From Ferrovibrio terrae (lineage in GTDB: Bacteria > Pseudomonadota > Alphaproteobacteria > Ferrovibrionales > Ferrovibrionaceae): DNA of 64,000 nucleotides. The translations under genes were made by a program, and so were the position numbers. Within the stretch, counting starts at the first letter, position 1. Each line of letters begins with the position of its first letter. A model generated the notes under the pieces. That model was not told the DNA's origin and did no database searches. It was given only the letters and a program-made list of their open reading frames with translations. Below, piece by piece: positions 42,843-55,390 of the stretch. The stretch covers positions 2,640,001 to 2,704,000 of the forward strand of contig NZ_CP041636.1 of assembly GCF_007197755.1 (NCBI RefSeq). Reading direction: 5' to 3'.

Positions 42843-44225
42843 ATGTCGCTGCCGCTGTTGTTGCTCGTGCTGCTCGGCCTGACCGTCGTCGGCTACTATC
42901 TCGGAAAATCCCGCGCCCTGTCCGCTGCCGGCGGGAAAATCCGCAACCTGCATTCGCTGCCGATGTTTTATGGCTGGTATGTGGTGGTGTGGTGCGGCCT
43001 GCCTGCGCTGCTCCTGTTCGGCACCTGGATCGCCTTTGAGGACGCGCTGGTACGCAATCTCGTCATCAGCGAACTGCCTGAAAGCATCCGCCGCCTGCCG
43101 ACCGACCAGCTTGGCCTGGTGATTTCTGATATCCGCAATATGGCTTACGGCAATATTCCGGTGGATAAGGCTGACGCCAATCTCCGCCCGGTGGTGGAAC
43201 ACTACATCTCGCTTCGCCAGTTGGGCACCAGCGCTCTCTGGGTCATCGTTCTGGCACTCGGCATCTCCGGCCTGGTCTACGGCCGCAGCCGCATTACCTC
43301 CGATTTCCGCGCCCGCAATCGCGTGGAGCGCGCGGCCAATGTGCTGCTGATCGTCAGTTCGACCATCGCGGTGCTGACCACCGTCGGCATCGTGCTCTCG
43401 CTGGTCTTTGAGGCGCTGCGCTTCTTCCACGCCGTCAACCCCCTGGAATTCCTGTTCGGCCTGACCTGGTCGCCGCAGACGGCAATCCGCGCCGACCAGG
43501 TCGGCTCGTCGGGCGCCTTCGGCGCGGTACCATTGTTTGTCGGTACCCTGCTGATCGCCGCCATCGCGATGCTGGTTGCGGTGCCGATCGGCCTGATGGC
43601 TGCCGTGTATATGGCCGAATATTCCGGTCCCAAAGTACGGGCCTGGACCAAGCCGGCGCTGGAGGTCCTCGCTGGTATTCCCACAGTGGTTTACGGCTTC
43701 TTCGCCGCGCTCACCGTTGCGCCGTTCATTCGTACCGCCGGCGAGAGCATCGGCCTCGAGGTTGCTTCGCAGTCGGCTCTGGCCGCTGGCCTTGTCATGG
43801 GCATCATGATCATTCCTTTCGTGTCGTCGCTGTCGGATGATGTGATCAACGCGGTGCCGCAAAGCCTGCGCGATGGTTCCTACGGTCTCGGCGCCACGAA
43901 ATCGGAGACCATCAAGCGCGTGATCCTGCCGGCCGCACTGCCCGGCATCGCAGCTTCGGTGATTCTCGCCTTCAGTCGCGCGCTGGGCGAAACCATGATC
44001 GTGGTGATGGCGGCCGGCCTGGCCGCCAATATCACGGCCAATCCGCTGGCCGCAGTCACCACGGTTACGGTGCATATCGCTTCACTGCTGGTCGGCGATC
44101 AGGAATTCGACAGCCCCAAGACACTTGCGGCCTTCGCACTTGGCCTGGTGCTGTTCATCGTCACGCTCAGCCTCAACATCGTTGCCCTGCGCATCGTCAA
44201 GAAATACCGGGAACAGTATGACTGA
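42843..44225 (+). CDS. pstC: Phosphate ABC transporter permease PstC
   Basis: A 460-residue permease, longer than the roughly 320 residues of E. coli PstC. The extra N-terminal part holds two TM segments and a cytoplasmic or periplasmic stretch (about residues 60-160). The ABC permease core includes PIGLMAAVYMAEYSGPKVRAWTKPALEVLAGIPTVVYGFFAA and GATKSETIKRVILPAALPGI (the EAA loop). GGGGAAG precedes ATG 42843; the frame also opens with a TTG at 42828. It overlaps pstA by 8 nt. Confidence 0.94.
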   Translation: MSLPLLLLVLLGLTVVGYYLGKSRALSAAGGKIRNLHSLPMFYGWYVVVWCGLPALLLFGTWIAFEDALVRNLVISELPESIRRLPTDQLGLVISDIRNMAYGNIPVDKADANLRPVVEHYISLRQLGTSALWVIVLALGISGLVYGRSRITSDFRARNRVERAANVLLIVSSTIAVLTTVGIVLSLVFEALRFFHAVNPLEFLFGLTWSPQTAIRADQVGSSGAFGAVPLFVGTLLIAAIAMLVAVPIGLMAAVYMAEYSGPKVRAWTKPALEVLAGIPTVVYGFFAALTVAPFIRTAGESIGLEVASQSALAAGLVMGIMIIPFVSSLSDDVINAVPQSLRDGSYGLGATKSETIKRVILPAALPGIAASVILAFSRALGETMIVVMAAGLAANITANPLAAVTTVTVHIASLLVGDQEFDSPKTLAAFALGLVLFIVTLSLNIVALRIVKKYREQYD

Positions 44226-45555
44226 CATCCTCGCCGATACCATGCCGCGTCAGCAGGCTGCCGCTGCCTTGACGCCGGGCATTCACATGACCGATGCGGC
44301 AAACAAACGGCTGAAGGCGCGCTATGCCTCCGAACGCCGCTTCAAGATGATTGGTCTGTCCGCGATCCTGTTTTCCCTGACAGCCCTTGCGATCCTTATG
44401 TTCACGATCGCCTCGAATGGCTTCACCGCCTTTCGCCAGACGCACGTCCGGCTCGATCTGCAGCTCAGCGCTGAACAGATTGCTCCGGCCGGCACTACCG
44501 ATGTGCGCAAGATCATGCAGGGCAACTACGGCGCCATAATCCTGGACGCACTGCAGAAGAAGTTCCCGGATGTGCAGAGCCGTGGCGAGCGTCGCCGCCT
44601 GCAGGCCCTGGTCAGCGCCGGTGCCGAATCCCAGATTGGTCGTATGATCGTGGCCGATCCATCGCTGATCGGTCAGACCATTTCGGTCTGGCTGCCGACC
44701 TCGTCGGATATCGACATGTTCGTAAAGCGCCAGGTCGATACCACAGCCCCTGAAGAGGAGCGCCGGGTCAAGGATAGCCAGGTGCGCTGGCTTGACAGCC
44801 TGAAGGCGTCGGGTGATCTCGACCTGCAGTTCAATCTCCGCTTCTTCACCGGCGCGGATAGCCGAGAGCCGGAATTGGTTGGCGTCTGGGGTGGAGTGGT
44901 CGGCTCCTTCTATACCCTGCTGGTTACCTTGCTGGTGGCTTTCCCGCTCGGCATCATGGCGGCGATCTACCTTGAGGAGTTCGCGCCGAAAAACCACTGG
45001 ACCGAACTGATCGAGGTCAACATCAACAACCTCGCGGCCGTGCCCTCAATCGTCTATGGACTGCTCGGCCTTGCGGTCTTTATCGGCTTCTTCGGGATGC
45101 CGCGCTCGGCGCCATTCGTCGGCGGCCTGGTCCTGGCCCTCATGAGTCTCCCGGTGATGATCATTGCATCGCGCGCCGCCCTGCGCGCCGTGCCGCCTTC
45201 GATCCGGCAGGCCGCACTCGGCCTCGGCGCCTCACCGCTGCAAGTGGTGCTGCATCATGTGCTGCCGCTGGCCATGCCCGGCATTCTTACGGGTACGATC
45301 ATTGCCATGGCCCATGCACTGGGCGAAACCGCACCGCTTCTGATGATCGGCATGGTCGCCTTCATCGTCGATATCCCGACAACGCCGGTGGATGCCGCCA
45401 CGGTGCTGCCGGTGCAGATCTTCATGTGGGCCGACAGTTCCGAGCGCGGCTTTGTCGAGAAAACCTCGGCGGCGATCATCGTGCTGCTGGTTTTCCTGCT
45501 GCTGATGAATTTGGCGGCGATCCTGCTGCGCAAGAAATTCGAGCGTCGCTGGTAA
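44218..45555 (+). CDS. pstA: Phosphate ABC transporter permease PstA
   Basis: A 445-residue permease with an N-terminal extension (about residues 30-220) matching the DUF3333 arrangement of alphaproteobacterial PstA: one TM, then a soluble region. The permease core is FPLGIMAAIYLEEFAPKNHWTELIEVNINNLAAVPSIVYGLLG, with the EAA-loop segment LGASPLQVVLHHVLPLAMPGILTGT. Start MTDILADT at 44218 overlaps the pstC stop. Confidence 0.94.
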   Translation: MTDILADTMPRQQAAAALTPGIHMTDAANKRLKARYASERRFKMIGLSAILFSLTALAILMFTIASNGFTAFRQTHVRLDLQLSAEQIAPAGTTDVRKIMQGNYGAIILDALQKKFPDVQSRGERRRLQALVSAGAESQIGRMIVADPSLIGQTISVWLPTSSDIDMFVKRQVDTTAPEEERRVKDSQVRWLDSLKASGDLDLQFNLRFFTGADSREPELVGVWGGVVGSFYTLLVTLLVAFPLGIMAAIYLEEFAPKNHWTELIEVNINNLAAVPSIVYGLLGLAVFIGFFGMPRSAPFVGGLVLALMSLPVMIIASRAALRAVPPSIRQAALGLGASPLQVVLHHVLPLAMPGILTGTIIAMAHALGETAPLLMIGMVAFIVDIPTTPVDAATVLPVQIFMWADSSERGFVEKTSAAIIVLLVFLLLMNLAAILLRKKFERRW

Positions 45556-45610
45556 GGTCCTGGCATCGCTCGCGCTGTAAATCACCCCTTGGAGCCCATA
45601 AGGACTTCTC

Positions 45611-46408
45611 ATGCAGAATGGTACGCATAACGATCTCCGCCAGTCCGAGATCGAGATCAAGATGGTGACGCGCAAGGTCGGCGTCTTCTACGGCGAGAAG
45701 CAGGCGCTCCATGACGTCGATCTCGACATTCCGGCCCGTTCGGTCACGGCGCTCATCGGCCCGTCCGGCTGCGGAAAATCGACGTTCCTGCGTTGCCTGA
45801 ACCGGATGAACGACACGATCCGAGACTGCCGCGTCATCGGCGATATCACGCTCGACAAGCTTAATGTCTACGACAGCAAGGTCGATGTCGTGCAACTGCG
45901 CGCCCGCGTCGGCATGGTGTTCCAGAAGGCGAATCCGTTCCCGAAATCGATCTACGAGAATGTCGCCTACGGTCCACGCATCCATGGCCTGGCTGAAAAC
46001 AACGAGCATCTCGACCATATCGTCGAGACATCGCTGAAGCAGGCCGGTCTGTGGAAGGAAGTTGGCAACCGACTGCAGGAATCCGGCACTGGCCTGTCCG
46101 GTGGCCAGCAGCAGCGCCTCTGCATTGCCCGCGCCATTGCCGTGGCACCGGAAGTGATCCTGATGGACGAGCCCTGCTCGGCGCTCGACCCGATCGCCAC
46201 TGCGCATATCGAAGAACTGATGGACGAACTGCGCGAGCAGTACACCATTGTCATCGTGACGCATTCGATGCAGCAGGCCGCGCGCGTCTCGCAGAAGACC
46301 GCTTTCTTCCATCTGGGCAACCTGGTCGAAACCGACGACACCAGGGTGATTTTCACCAATCCCAAGGATGAGCGGACCCAGGGTTACATCACCGGTCGCT
46401 TCGGCTGA
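45611..46408 (+). CDS. pstB: Phosphate ABC transporter ATPase PstB
   Basis: A 265-residue ABC ATPase. Walker A is GPSGCGKST near residue 51, the signature is [16 protein letters not shown] near 162 and Walker B is [16 protein letters not shown]. The [37 protein letters not shown] region is specific to PstB. AAGGAC lies 7 nt upstream. It powers high-affinity phosphate uptake and transmits the transport state to PhoR. Confidence 0.96.
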   Translation: MQNGTHNDLRQSEIEIKMVTRKVGVFYGEKQALHDVDLDIPARSVTALIGPSGCGKSTFLRCLNRMNDTIRDCRVIGDITLDKLNVYDSKVDVVQLRARVGMVFQKANPFPKSIYENVAYGPRIHGLAENNEHLDHIVETSLKQAGLWKEVGNRLQESGTGLSGGQQQRLCIARAIAVAPEVILMDEPCSALDPIATAHIEELMDELREQYTIVIVTHSMQQAARVSQKTAFFHLGNLVETDDTRVIFTNPKDERTQGYITGRFG

Positions 46409-46428
46409 GCAGAGTGAGGATTTAGAAA

Positions 46429-47148
46429 ATGCCGCAACATATCGTTCAGCGTTACGACGACGAGCTGAAGAAGCTTTCCACCCTGATCGTGCAGATGGGC
46501 GGACTGGCGGAATCGCAGCTGGCTGCCGCGGTCGATGCCATCGTCAAGCGTGACAGCAAACTGGCCGAAGAGGTTGTGCAGGGCGACGCCAAGATCGATG
46601 CCTTGCGCAACCAGGTCGACGATTTTGCCATTGAGATGCTGGCCCGCCGGCAGCCGATGGCCGCCGATCTGCGCGTAATTGTCGCGGCGCTGCGTATCTC
46701 CTCGGAGATTGAGCGTATCGGCGATTATGCCAAGAATGTCGGCAAGCGCGCGGTTGCGCTGAACCAGGCGCCGCTGGTGCGGCCGGTACATGCCATCCCG
46801 CGCATGGCTGCCCTGGTGCAGGCCCTGATCAAGGACACGCTGGACGCCTATATCACCGACGACGCCGCCAAGGCTGACGCGGTCTGGGCCCGAGACGAAG
46901 AGGTTGATGACCTCTATACCAGCCTGTTTCGCGAATTGCTGACCTACATGATGGAAGATCCGCGCTCCATCACGCCCTGCACGCATCTGCTGTTCATCGC
47001 CAAGAACATCGAGCGTATCGGCGATCATGCCACCAACATCGCCGAGCTGATCCACTACACGGTTCTGGGTGAGATGCCCAAGGAAGATCGCCCGAAGGGG
47101 GATGATACCGCCTACGCGGTGGTCAATGTGCCGGGAGGCCAGCGATGA
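46429..47148 (+). CDS. phoU: Phosphate signalling protein PhoU
   Basis: A 239-residue helical protein made of two three-helix PhoU bundles. The family's metal-binding E/DxxxD repeats appear as RISSEIERIGDYAKNVGKRA and KNIERIGDHATNIAELI near residues 84 and 191. PhoU couples PstB activity to PhoR and represses the Pho response in phosphate excess. GAGGA precedes the ATG. It overlaps phoB by 4 nt. Confidence 0.96.
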   Translation: MPQHIVQRYDDELKKLSTLIVQMGGLAESQLAAAVDAIVKRDSKLAEEVVQGDAKIDALRNQVDDFAIEMLARRQPMAADLRVIVAALRISSEIERIGDYAKNVGKRAVALNQAPLVRPVHAIPRMAALVQALIKDTLDAYITDDAAKADAVWARDEEVDDLYTSLFRELLTYMMEDPRSITPCTHLLFIAKNIERIGDHATNIAELIHYTVLGEMPKEDRPKGDDTAYAVVNVPGGQR

Positions 47149-47864
47149 ATATCGCAATCAAGCCGCGCGTCCTTGTCATCGAGGACGAGGCAGCGCTACT
47201 GGCGCTGCTGCGCTACAATCTGGAAAAGGAAAACTACACCGTCGACGAAGCGATGGACGGCGAGCAGGCCCTGCTGAAGGTGGCCGAGCATATGCCGGAC
47301 CTGATCCTGCTCGACTGGATGCTGCCGCGCCTGTCGGGGCTGGAAGTCTGTCGCCAGCTGCGTCGCGATCCCAATGCCCGTAATGTGCCGATCATCATGC
47401 TGACGGCGCGCGGCGAGGAAGCCGACCGCGTGCGCGGCCTGGATGCTGGTGCCGACGACTATATCGCCAAGCCGTTTTCGCCCAGCGAACTGCTGGCGCG
47501 CATTCGCGCCGTGTTGCGCCGCATCCGTCCGGCTCTGGCGGAAGAGGTGCTGACCTATGGCGGGCTGGTGATGGATGTCGCCACCCACAAGGTGACGCGT
47601 AACAGTCGCGATATTCATCTCGGCCCCACCGAGTTCCGTCTGCTGCGTTATTTCCTGGAGCATCCTGGGCGCGTGCTGTCGCGCGATCAATTGCTGGATG
47701 CGGTCTGGGGGCGCGATATCTATGTCGAGCAGCGCACAGTCGACGTGCATATCCGCCGGCTGCGCAAGGCTCTGAACGGCAACGGCGAGACGGACGTCAT
47801 CCGCACCGTGCGTTCGGCCGGCTATGCGCTGGAACTGACCGCCACGCCGGCAATGAGTGCCTGA
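47145..47864 (+). CDS. phoB: Phosphate-regulon response regulator PhoB
   Basis: A 239-residue OmpR-family regulator with VLVIEDEAALLALLRYNLEKENY at the receiver start, phospho-acceptor in LLDWMLPRLSGLEVCRQLR near residue 58, and AKPFSPSELLARIRAVLRR. The winged-helix domain contains HLGPTEFRLLRYFLEHPGRVLSRDQLLDAVWG, the PhoB form. It is expected to bind the Pho-box array before pstS. GGGAGG lies 8 nt upstream. Confidence 0.96.
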   Translation: MNIAIKPRVLVIEDEAALLALLRYNLEKENYTVDEAMDGEQALLKVAEHMPDLILLDWMLPRLSGLEVCRQLRRDPNARNVPIIMLTARGEEADRVRGLDAGADDYIAKPFSPSELLARIRAVLRRIRPALAEEVLTYGGLVMDVATHKVTRNSRDIHLGPTEFRLLRYFLEHPGRVLSRDQLLDAVWGRDIYVEQRTVDVHIRRLRKALNGNGETDVIRTVRSAGYALELTATPAMSA

Positions 47865-47896
47865 GTCGAGCGCTTGAGCTCAACGCTGACCAATAA

Positions 47897-47929
47897 AAAA
47901 AGCCAGCCGTTCACCACGGCTGGCTTTTT
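47897..47929. terminator. Strong bidirectional terminator after phoB
   Basis: Perfect 14-bp arms at 47897-47910 and 47916-47929 with a 5-nt loop start with AAAAA and end in TTTTT, so the element can work on both strands. It ends the pst-pho operon and the convergent mlaC-like gene. Confidence 0.92.
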
Positions 47930-47950
47930 CGTTTTTGGAGAAGCCGTGGC

Positions 47951-48574
47951 TTAGCGGCGGCCGGCGATCTGCTTCTTCATGGCGGCGAACAGGGCATCGA
48001 TCTTACCGCCATTGTTCTGGATCACCGATTCGAACTGCTGACGCTGTGTGAAGGCCATCGACACGCCTTCCACGATCACGTCGGTGACCCGCGGCTTGCC
48101 GTCCTTCTCATGCGTCTTCCATTCGACACGGATCGGCGGGCCGCTCTGGCGATTGATCTGCGATTCAACGATGCTCTCGCTGCCGGCTGCCTTGGCGCCG
48201 TCGCGGACTTCCAGCGTTTCGCCGTTATACTGCGACAGCAACTGGGCATAGACCTTGGTGAGGTAGTCCTCGAACAGCGCGTCGTATTCCTTCTTCTGTT
48301 CGGGCGTGATGCCGCGGCTGTAGCGGCCAAGGCAGAAGCGGCCGACCGCATCGAGGTCGAGGTGGTTGGTCAGCAGGGTGCGGACCAGTCCTTCGCGTTT
48401 TTCCTGGGTCAATGAGCGGTCGCCCAGCGCCTTCAGCGTGTCGGTGCCGACCTCGCGGATGAACTGGTCGGGCGCCGCGGCCTGGGCCGCACGGACGGGG
48501 CCGGCAGCGACAAGCGCAAGTCCGGCCAGGGCCGTAAGCAGTAGGCGGCGTGAAACGGTCAGGGGAAGGGGCAT
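47951..48574 (-). CDS. MlaC/Ttg2D family phospholipid-binding protein
   Basis: A 207-residue exported protein. An apparent signal peptide (SRRLLLTALAGLALVAAGPVRA) precedes a Tol_Tol_Ttg2 domain: QEKREGLVRTLLTNHLDLDAVGRFCLGRYSR, then FEDYLTKVYAQLLSQYNGETLEV. MlaC shuttles phospholipids between the outer and inner membranes. The partner mlaFED genes are not here. MPLPLTVSRR at 48574 is chosen over an upstream ATG at 48616 (MQKTINLHS), since signal-peptide placement is better. The SRR twin Arg suggests a Tat-like leader. Confidence 0.86.
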   Translation of the reverse strand: MPLPLTVSRRLLLTALAGLALVAAGPVRAAQAAAPDQFIREVGTDTLKALGDRSLTQEKREGLVRTLLTNHLDLDAVGRFCLGRYSRGITPEQKKEYDALFEDYLTKVYAQLLSQYNGETLEVRDGAKAAGSESIVESQINRQSGPPIRVEWKTHEKDGKPRVTDVIVEGVSMAFTQRQQFESVIQNNGGKIDALFAAMKKQIAGRR

Positions 48575-48706
48575 GTGGCAACCAGCTAAGCTGTGGAGAT
48601 TAATAGTCTTTTGCATTCCGAATAAGGCTTTAGCGAGGCGAATTCATAGCCCGGCTGCATTATGAAGGCCATGATTCTTTTTATGACGCGATTTAGTTCT
48701 ACACAA

Positions 48707-48730
48707 ATACATAAAGATATGTTTATATAT
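48707..48730 (+). promoter_or_regulatory. AT-rich palindrome at the start of the ArsR-methyltransferase gene
   Basis: Centred between 48718 and 48719, ATAAAGATATGTTTAT (48711-48726) is a palindrome with one mismatched pair, and outer pairs at 48707-48709 and 48728-48730 also match. It sits 6 nt before the ATG and overlaps the TATATA -10-like element (48724-48729). ArsR-family operators are typically AT-rich imperfect palindromes over the promoter, so autoregulation is likely. There is no Shine-Dalgarno before the ATG. Confidence 0.6.
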
Positions 48731-48735
48731 AGTCC

Positions 48736-49731
48736 ATGAACATCGAGCCGAGCTTTACCCTGGACGTCCTGATGGCCGCTTTGCGGGCTGCCGCCGAGCC
48801 GACGCGGCTGCGCCTGCTGGCGCTCTGCGCCGACAGCCAGCTCACGGTGTCAGAGCTCACCCAGATTCTGGGCCAAAGTCAGCCGCGCGTCTCGCGACAT
48901 CTGAAACTGCTCTGCGAGGCGGGGCTGCTGGAGCGTGTGCCGGAAGGCACCTGGGCTTTCTATCGCGTGGGCGATCGGCTGGCCGGTGCGCCGCTGGCCC
49001 GTGCGCTGGCCACGTTGCTGCCGGCCGAGGACCCCATTCTGGCGCGCGATGCCGAGCGGCTGATCGCCGTGAAGCGCGCCCGCACCGAGGCCGCCGAACG
49101 GTATTTCCGCGACAATGCCGCCCAGTGGTCGGCGATCCGCTCGCTGCATATTGATGAAGCCCAGGTTGAGGCCGCCGTGCTGAAGATGCTGGATGGCGGT
49201 CAGCCGATCGGCGATCTGCTCGACATCGGCACCGGCACCGGCAGGCTGCTGGAAATCCTCAGCCCGAAAGTGAAGCGCGGCCTCGGCGTCGATAGCAGCC
49301 GTGACATGCTGAGCATTGCACGCAGCAACCTGGAACGTGCTGGCATCAAGCATTGCCAGGTTCGTCAGGCCGACATGTATGCCCTGCCGCTCGACAGCAA
49401 CAGCATCGATGCGGCGGTGATCCATCAGGTGCTGCATTTCGCCGACGAACCGCAGAAGGCGATCCAGGAAGCCGCCCGCGTGCTGACGCCCGGCGGCCAC
49501 CTGGTGATAGTCGATTTCGCACCGCATAACCTGGAAGACCTGCGCGCCCGTCATGCGCACCGCCGCCTTGGCTTTGCCGATGCCGAATTGCGCCCCTGGT
49601 GCGCTGCGGCCGGGCTTGACCTCGATCCGGTCACCGCGCTGCCGGGCCATCCGCTGACCGTCCATGTCTGGCGCGCCACCAAGCGCGGCGTCCCGGTGAC
49701 TGCCATTTCACAGAAGAGTGCTGCCGCATGA
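48736..49731 (+). CDS. ArsR-family regulator fused to a SAM-dependent methyltransferase
   Basis: A 331-residue fusion. Residues about 8-90 form an ArsR winged helix (TVSELTQILGQSQPRVSRHLKLLCEAGLLERVPEGTWAFYRV) without the classic Cys metal motif. Residues about 150-310 form a class I methyltransferase, with LLDIGTGTGRLLEIL, LGVDSSRDML and GGHLVIVDFAPH. Fusions of this kind at the head of metF-metH operons in alphaproteobacteria fit control by SAM or SAH, as for the SahR-type ArsR regulators. The stop overlaps metF by 4 nt. Confidence 0.9.
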   Translation: MNIEPSFTLDVLMAALRAAAEPTRLRLLALCADSQLTVSELTQILGQSQPRVSRHLKLLCEAGLLERVPEGTWAFYRVGDRLAGAPLARALATLLPAEDPILARDAERLIAVKRARTEAAERYFRDNAAQWSAIRSLHIDEAQVEAAVLKMLDGGQPIGDLLDIGTGTGRLLEILSPKVKRGLGVDSSRDMLSIARSNLERAGIKHCQVRQADMYALPLDSNSIDAAVIHQVLHFADEPQKAIQEAARVLTPGGHLVIVDFAPHNLEDLRARHAHRRLGFADAELRPWCAAAGLDLDPVTALPGHPLTVHVWRATKRGVPVTAISQKSAAA

Positions 49732-50645
49732 CCACGCTGACCGAACCCAATGCCCATGCCGCGCGGCGCTCGGGCCCGCTGAAGGTCTCGTTCGAGTTCT
49801 TCCCGCCCAAGACGCCGGAAATGGAGGAGAGCCTGTGGCGCAGCGTCATGCGCCTGGCGCCGCTCAGTCCGCGCTTCGTTTCGGTCACCTACGGTGCCGG
49901 CGGCTCGACGCGTGAGCGCACGCATAACACAGTCGTCCGCATCCTCAACGAAACCGGCCTGAAGCCGGCCGCGCATCTCACCTGCGTCGGCGCTTCCAAG
50001 GGCGAGGTGGACGAGGTGGCGCAGCATTACTGGCAGGCCGGCATCCGCCATATCGTGGCGCTGCGTGGCGATGCCCCGGAAGGCAGCGGCGGTTTCCAGC
50101 CGCATCCGCAGGGCTACGCCAATTCCACCGATCTGATCGCGGGCCTGAAGAAGATCGCCGATTTCGAGATCAGCGTTGGCTGCTATCCCGAGGGTCATCC
50201 CGATACGGCCTCACCGCGTATCGAGCTGGAACATCTGAAGCGCAAGGCCGATGCTGGCGCGACGCGCTGCATCACGCAGTATTTTTTCGATACGGATGTC
50301 TATTTCCGTTTCCTCGACCGCGCCCGTTCGGCCGGCATCACCATTCCGATCGTGCCCGGCATCCTGCCGGTCACCAATTTCCGCCAGGTGACAAAATTCT
50401 CCGCCGCCTGTGGCGCCAGCGTGCCGGCCTGGATGGCCGACCAGTTCGATGGTCTGGACGATGATCCCGAGACGCGGCGCATGGTGGCGGCGCATATCGC
50501 TGCCGAGCAGTGCCGCCGGCTTCTCGCTGCCGGAATCGACGAATTCCATTTCTACACGCTGAACCGCGCCGACCTGACTTACGCCATCTGCCATGTGCTG
50601 GGTGTGCGGCCGAAGCCGGCGATTGCCGGCGAGGTGGCGGCCTGA
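49728..50645 (+). CDS. metF: Methylenetetrahydrofolate reductase
   Basis: A 305-residue FAD-dependent enzyme that makes 5-methyl-THF for methionine synthase. The N-terminal strand [15 protein letters not shown] carries the catalytic Glu, then [40 protein letters not shown], and the C-terminal [15 protein letters not shown]. Stop and the next start overlap as TGATG. Confidence 0.96.
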   Translation: MTTLTEPNAHAARRSGPLKVSFEFFPPKTPEMEESLWRSVMRLAPLSPRFVSVTYGAGGSTRERTHNTVVRILNETGLKPAAHLTCVGASKGEVDEVAQHYWQAGIRHIVALRGDAPEGSGGFQPHPQGYANSTDLIAGLKKIADFEISVGCYPEGHPDTASPRIELEHLKRKADAGATRCITQYFFDTDVYFRFLDRARSAGITIPIVPGILPVTNFRQVTKFSAACGASVPAWMADQFDGLDDDPETRRMVAAHIAAEQCRRLLAAGIDEFHFYTLNRADLTYAICHVLGVRPKPAIAGEVAA

Positions 50646-51723
50646 TGTTCGATACCCCGGAGCAACGCAAGGAACGCCGCGCGGCGCTGAAGGCAGCGGC
50701 AAAGGACCGCATCCTGGTGCTGGATGGCGCGATGGGCACCATGCTGCAGCGGCGCAAGCTGAACGAGGCCGACTATCGCGGCGAACGCTTCAAGGGTGCC
50801 AACAGCGACCTTAAGGGCAACCACGACCTCCTCAACATCACGCGGCCTGATGTGATCGGCGAGGTGCATCGCGAATATCTCGATGCCGGCGCTGACCTGA
50901 TCGAAACCAACACCTTCAGCGGGACCACGATCAGCCAGGCTGATTACCATCTGGAAGCGGCTGTCGATGACATCAATCGCGAAGGTGCCAGAATCGCCCG
51001 CCTCGCGGCCGATGAATATACCGCGAAGGACCCGTCGAAGCCGCGTTTCGTTGCCGGCGCCATCGGACCCACAAATCGCACGGCCTCGCTGTCGCCCGAC
51101 GTGAACCGGCCGGATTTCCGCAATGTCACCTTCGATGAACTGAAAGACGCCTACAGGCAGCAGGCGCGTGGGCTGGTTGAAGGCGGCGCCGATCTGCTGC
51201 TGATCGAGACGATCTTCGACACGCTGAACGCCAAGGCGGCTGCCTTCGGCGTCTACGAGCTGTTCGACGAGCTGGGTGAAGAGTGGCCGATCATGATCTC
51301 GGGCACCATCACCGATCTGTCCGGCCGCACATTGTCAGGCCAGACCACGGAAGCCTTCTGGAACAGCCTGCGTCACACCAAGCCGTTTTCAGTCGGCCTG
51401 AACTGCGCCTTCGGTGCCGACCTGATGCGCGCCTATGTCGCCGAGTTGAGCCGCGTGGCCGATGTGCCGGTCAGCGCCTATCCCAATGCCGGTTTGCCCA
51501 ACCAGTTCGGCGAATATGACGAAGAGCCGCATACGACGGCCGGCCATCTGCGCGAATGGGCGCTGTCCGGCCTGCTGAATATCGTCGGCGGCTGCTGTGG
51601 CACCACGCCCGATCATATCAGGGCCATCGCCGACAGTGTGCAGGGCGTGAAGCCGCGCCGCATCCCGACCATTCCGCCGCAGCTCCGGCTCAGCGGTCTT
51701 GAACCCTTTGCAGTGCCAGCAGC

Positions 51724-51727
<4 letters not shown>
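50645..51727 (+). CDS. metH: Methionine synthase, homocysteine-binding domain protein (split MetH part 1)
   Basis: A 360-residue stand-alone N-terminal module of cobalamin-dependent methionine synthase. It carries [18 protein letters not shown] near residue 25, the zinc Cys in GLNCAFG near 258, and the CC zinc site in [15 protein letters not shown] near 324. In E. coli this is joined to the rest of MetH; here a 4-nt overlap with the second gene keeps both in one transcript. MFDTPEQRK at 50645 is chosen over an upstream open frame. Confidence 0.94.
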
Positions 51728-54429
<2,702 letters not shown>

Positions 54430-54439
54430 CCGCCCGCCC

Positions 54440-54862
54440 ATGACTGCGGGGGCAGGCTGCTATTGCGGCGCCGTGCGCGCCCGTCTCGATCTTGCCGAAG
54501 CCGGTGCATTGCACTGCCATTGTTCGCAATGCCGCTGCTTGTCAGGTGCCGCCTTCACCACCTGGCTCAATCTGCCCAAGGCAGGCTTCCGTATCGAGGC
54601 CGGCGCTGACGATCTCACTGCCTTTGCGGTGACCGCAAACGCGACCCGGCATTTCTGCCGACACTGTGGTGCACATGTCTATTCCACCGACAGCCGCGAG
54701 CCCGATATTGTTGGTCTCCCGCTGGGTATCGTGACGGGTGACAACCTGCCGCAACCCGGCACGCACTATTATTTCGATTCCGGCGTGCCCTGGTGCGATG
54801 TCGCTATGACAGCTAGCAAAGCTGGCGGTGTGACCGGCCTCGAACCGCTGGACGGACCGTGA
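54440..54862 (+). CDS. GFA family (CENP-V/GFA zinc domain) protein
   Basis: A 140-residue GFA-domain protein with the zinc Cys pattern CYCGAVR near residue 7, HCHCSQCRCLSG near 28 and FCRHCGAHVY near 73. Family members include the glutathione-dependent formaldehyde-activating protein Gfa, but most are uncharacterised and a formaldehyde role is not implied. It follows metH part 2 by 10 nt, and its stop overlaps the GNAT start. Confidence 0.88.
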   Translation: MTAGAGCYCGAVRARLDLAEAGALHCHCSQCRCLSGAAFTTWLNLPKAGFRIEAGADDLTAFAVTANATRHFCRHCGAHVYSTDSREPDIVGLPLGIVTGDNLPQPGTHYYFDSGVPWCDVAMTASKAGGVTGLEPLDGP

Positions 54863-55320
54863 TGATGCTGAGCTTTCGCCTTGCCACCGAAGCCGACCTG
54901 CCCGAGATCGTGCGCCTGCTGGCCGACGATCATCTGGGCGGCAGTCGCGAGCGCTATACCGATCCGCTGCCACCGGAGTATGGCATCGCCTTTGCCGGGC
55001 TGCAGAAGATCGGTGCCGAGGTGATCCTGGCCGAAGATGAGTCCGCGAAGGTGATCGGTTGCCTGCAGTTGTTGGTACTGCCGGGGCTGGGCAGCCTGGG
55101 CAAGCAGCGCGCCCAGATCGAGGCCGTGCGGATCGAGTCCAGCTTACGTGGCAAGGGGCTGGGGTCGGATCTGATCCGCCATGCCATTGCGCGGGCGAAG
55201 CAGAAAGGCTGCAAGATGGTGCAGCTGACGTCTGACAACAGCCGGCAGGGCGCACACAGGCTTTACGAGCGGCTGGGCTTCAAGGCCAGCCATGTCGGCA
55301 TGAAGCTGTATCTGGATTGA
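54862..55320 (+). CDS. GNAT family N-acetyltransferase
   Basis: A 152-residue acetyltransferase. It begins LSFRLATEADLPEIVRLLADDHLGG, with the acetyl-CoA binding motif ESSLRGKGLGSDLIRHAIARAKQKGC near residues 92-117 (R/Q-x-x-G-x-G/A) and GAHRLYERLGFKASH near the end. The acceptor substrate is unknown. ATG at 54862 or 54865 may be used; the former overlaps the GFA stop as TGATG. Confidence 0.88.
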   Translation: MMLSFRLATEADLPEIVRLLADDHLGGSRERYTDPLPPEYGIAFAGLQKIGAEVILAEDESAKVIGCLQLLVLPGLGSLGKQRAQIEAVRIESSLRGKGLGSDLIRHAIARAKQKGCKMVQLTSDNSRQGAHRLYERLGFKASHVGMKLYLD

Positions 55321-55390
55321 TGCTGCCGGTGGCTCAGTGTGATAAATGTCTGGCCATAGACTGCCATAGCGCCCAGGTCCCGGAGACTGG

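Noticed and set aside
48617-48735. SAM or SAH riboswitch ahead of the methionine operon
   Set aside because: No riboswitch fold is evident, the leader is near zero length, and an ArsR-type palindrome explains the region better.
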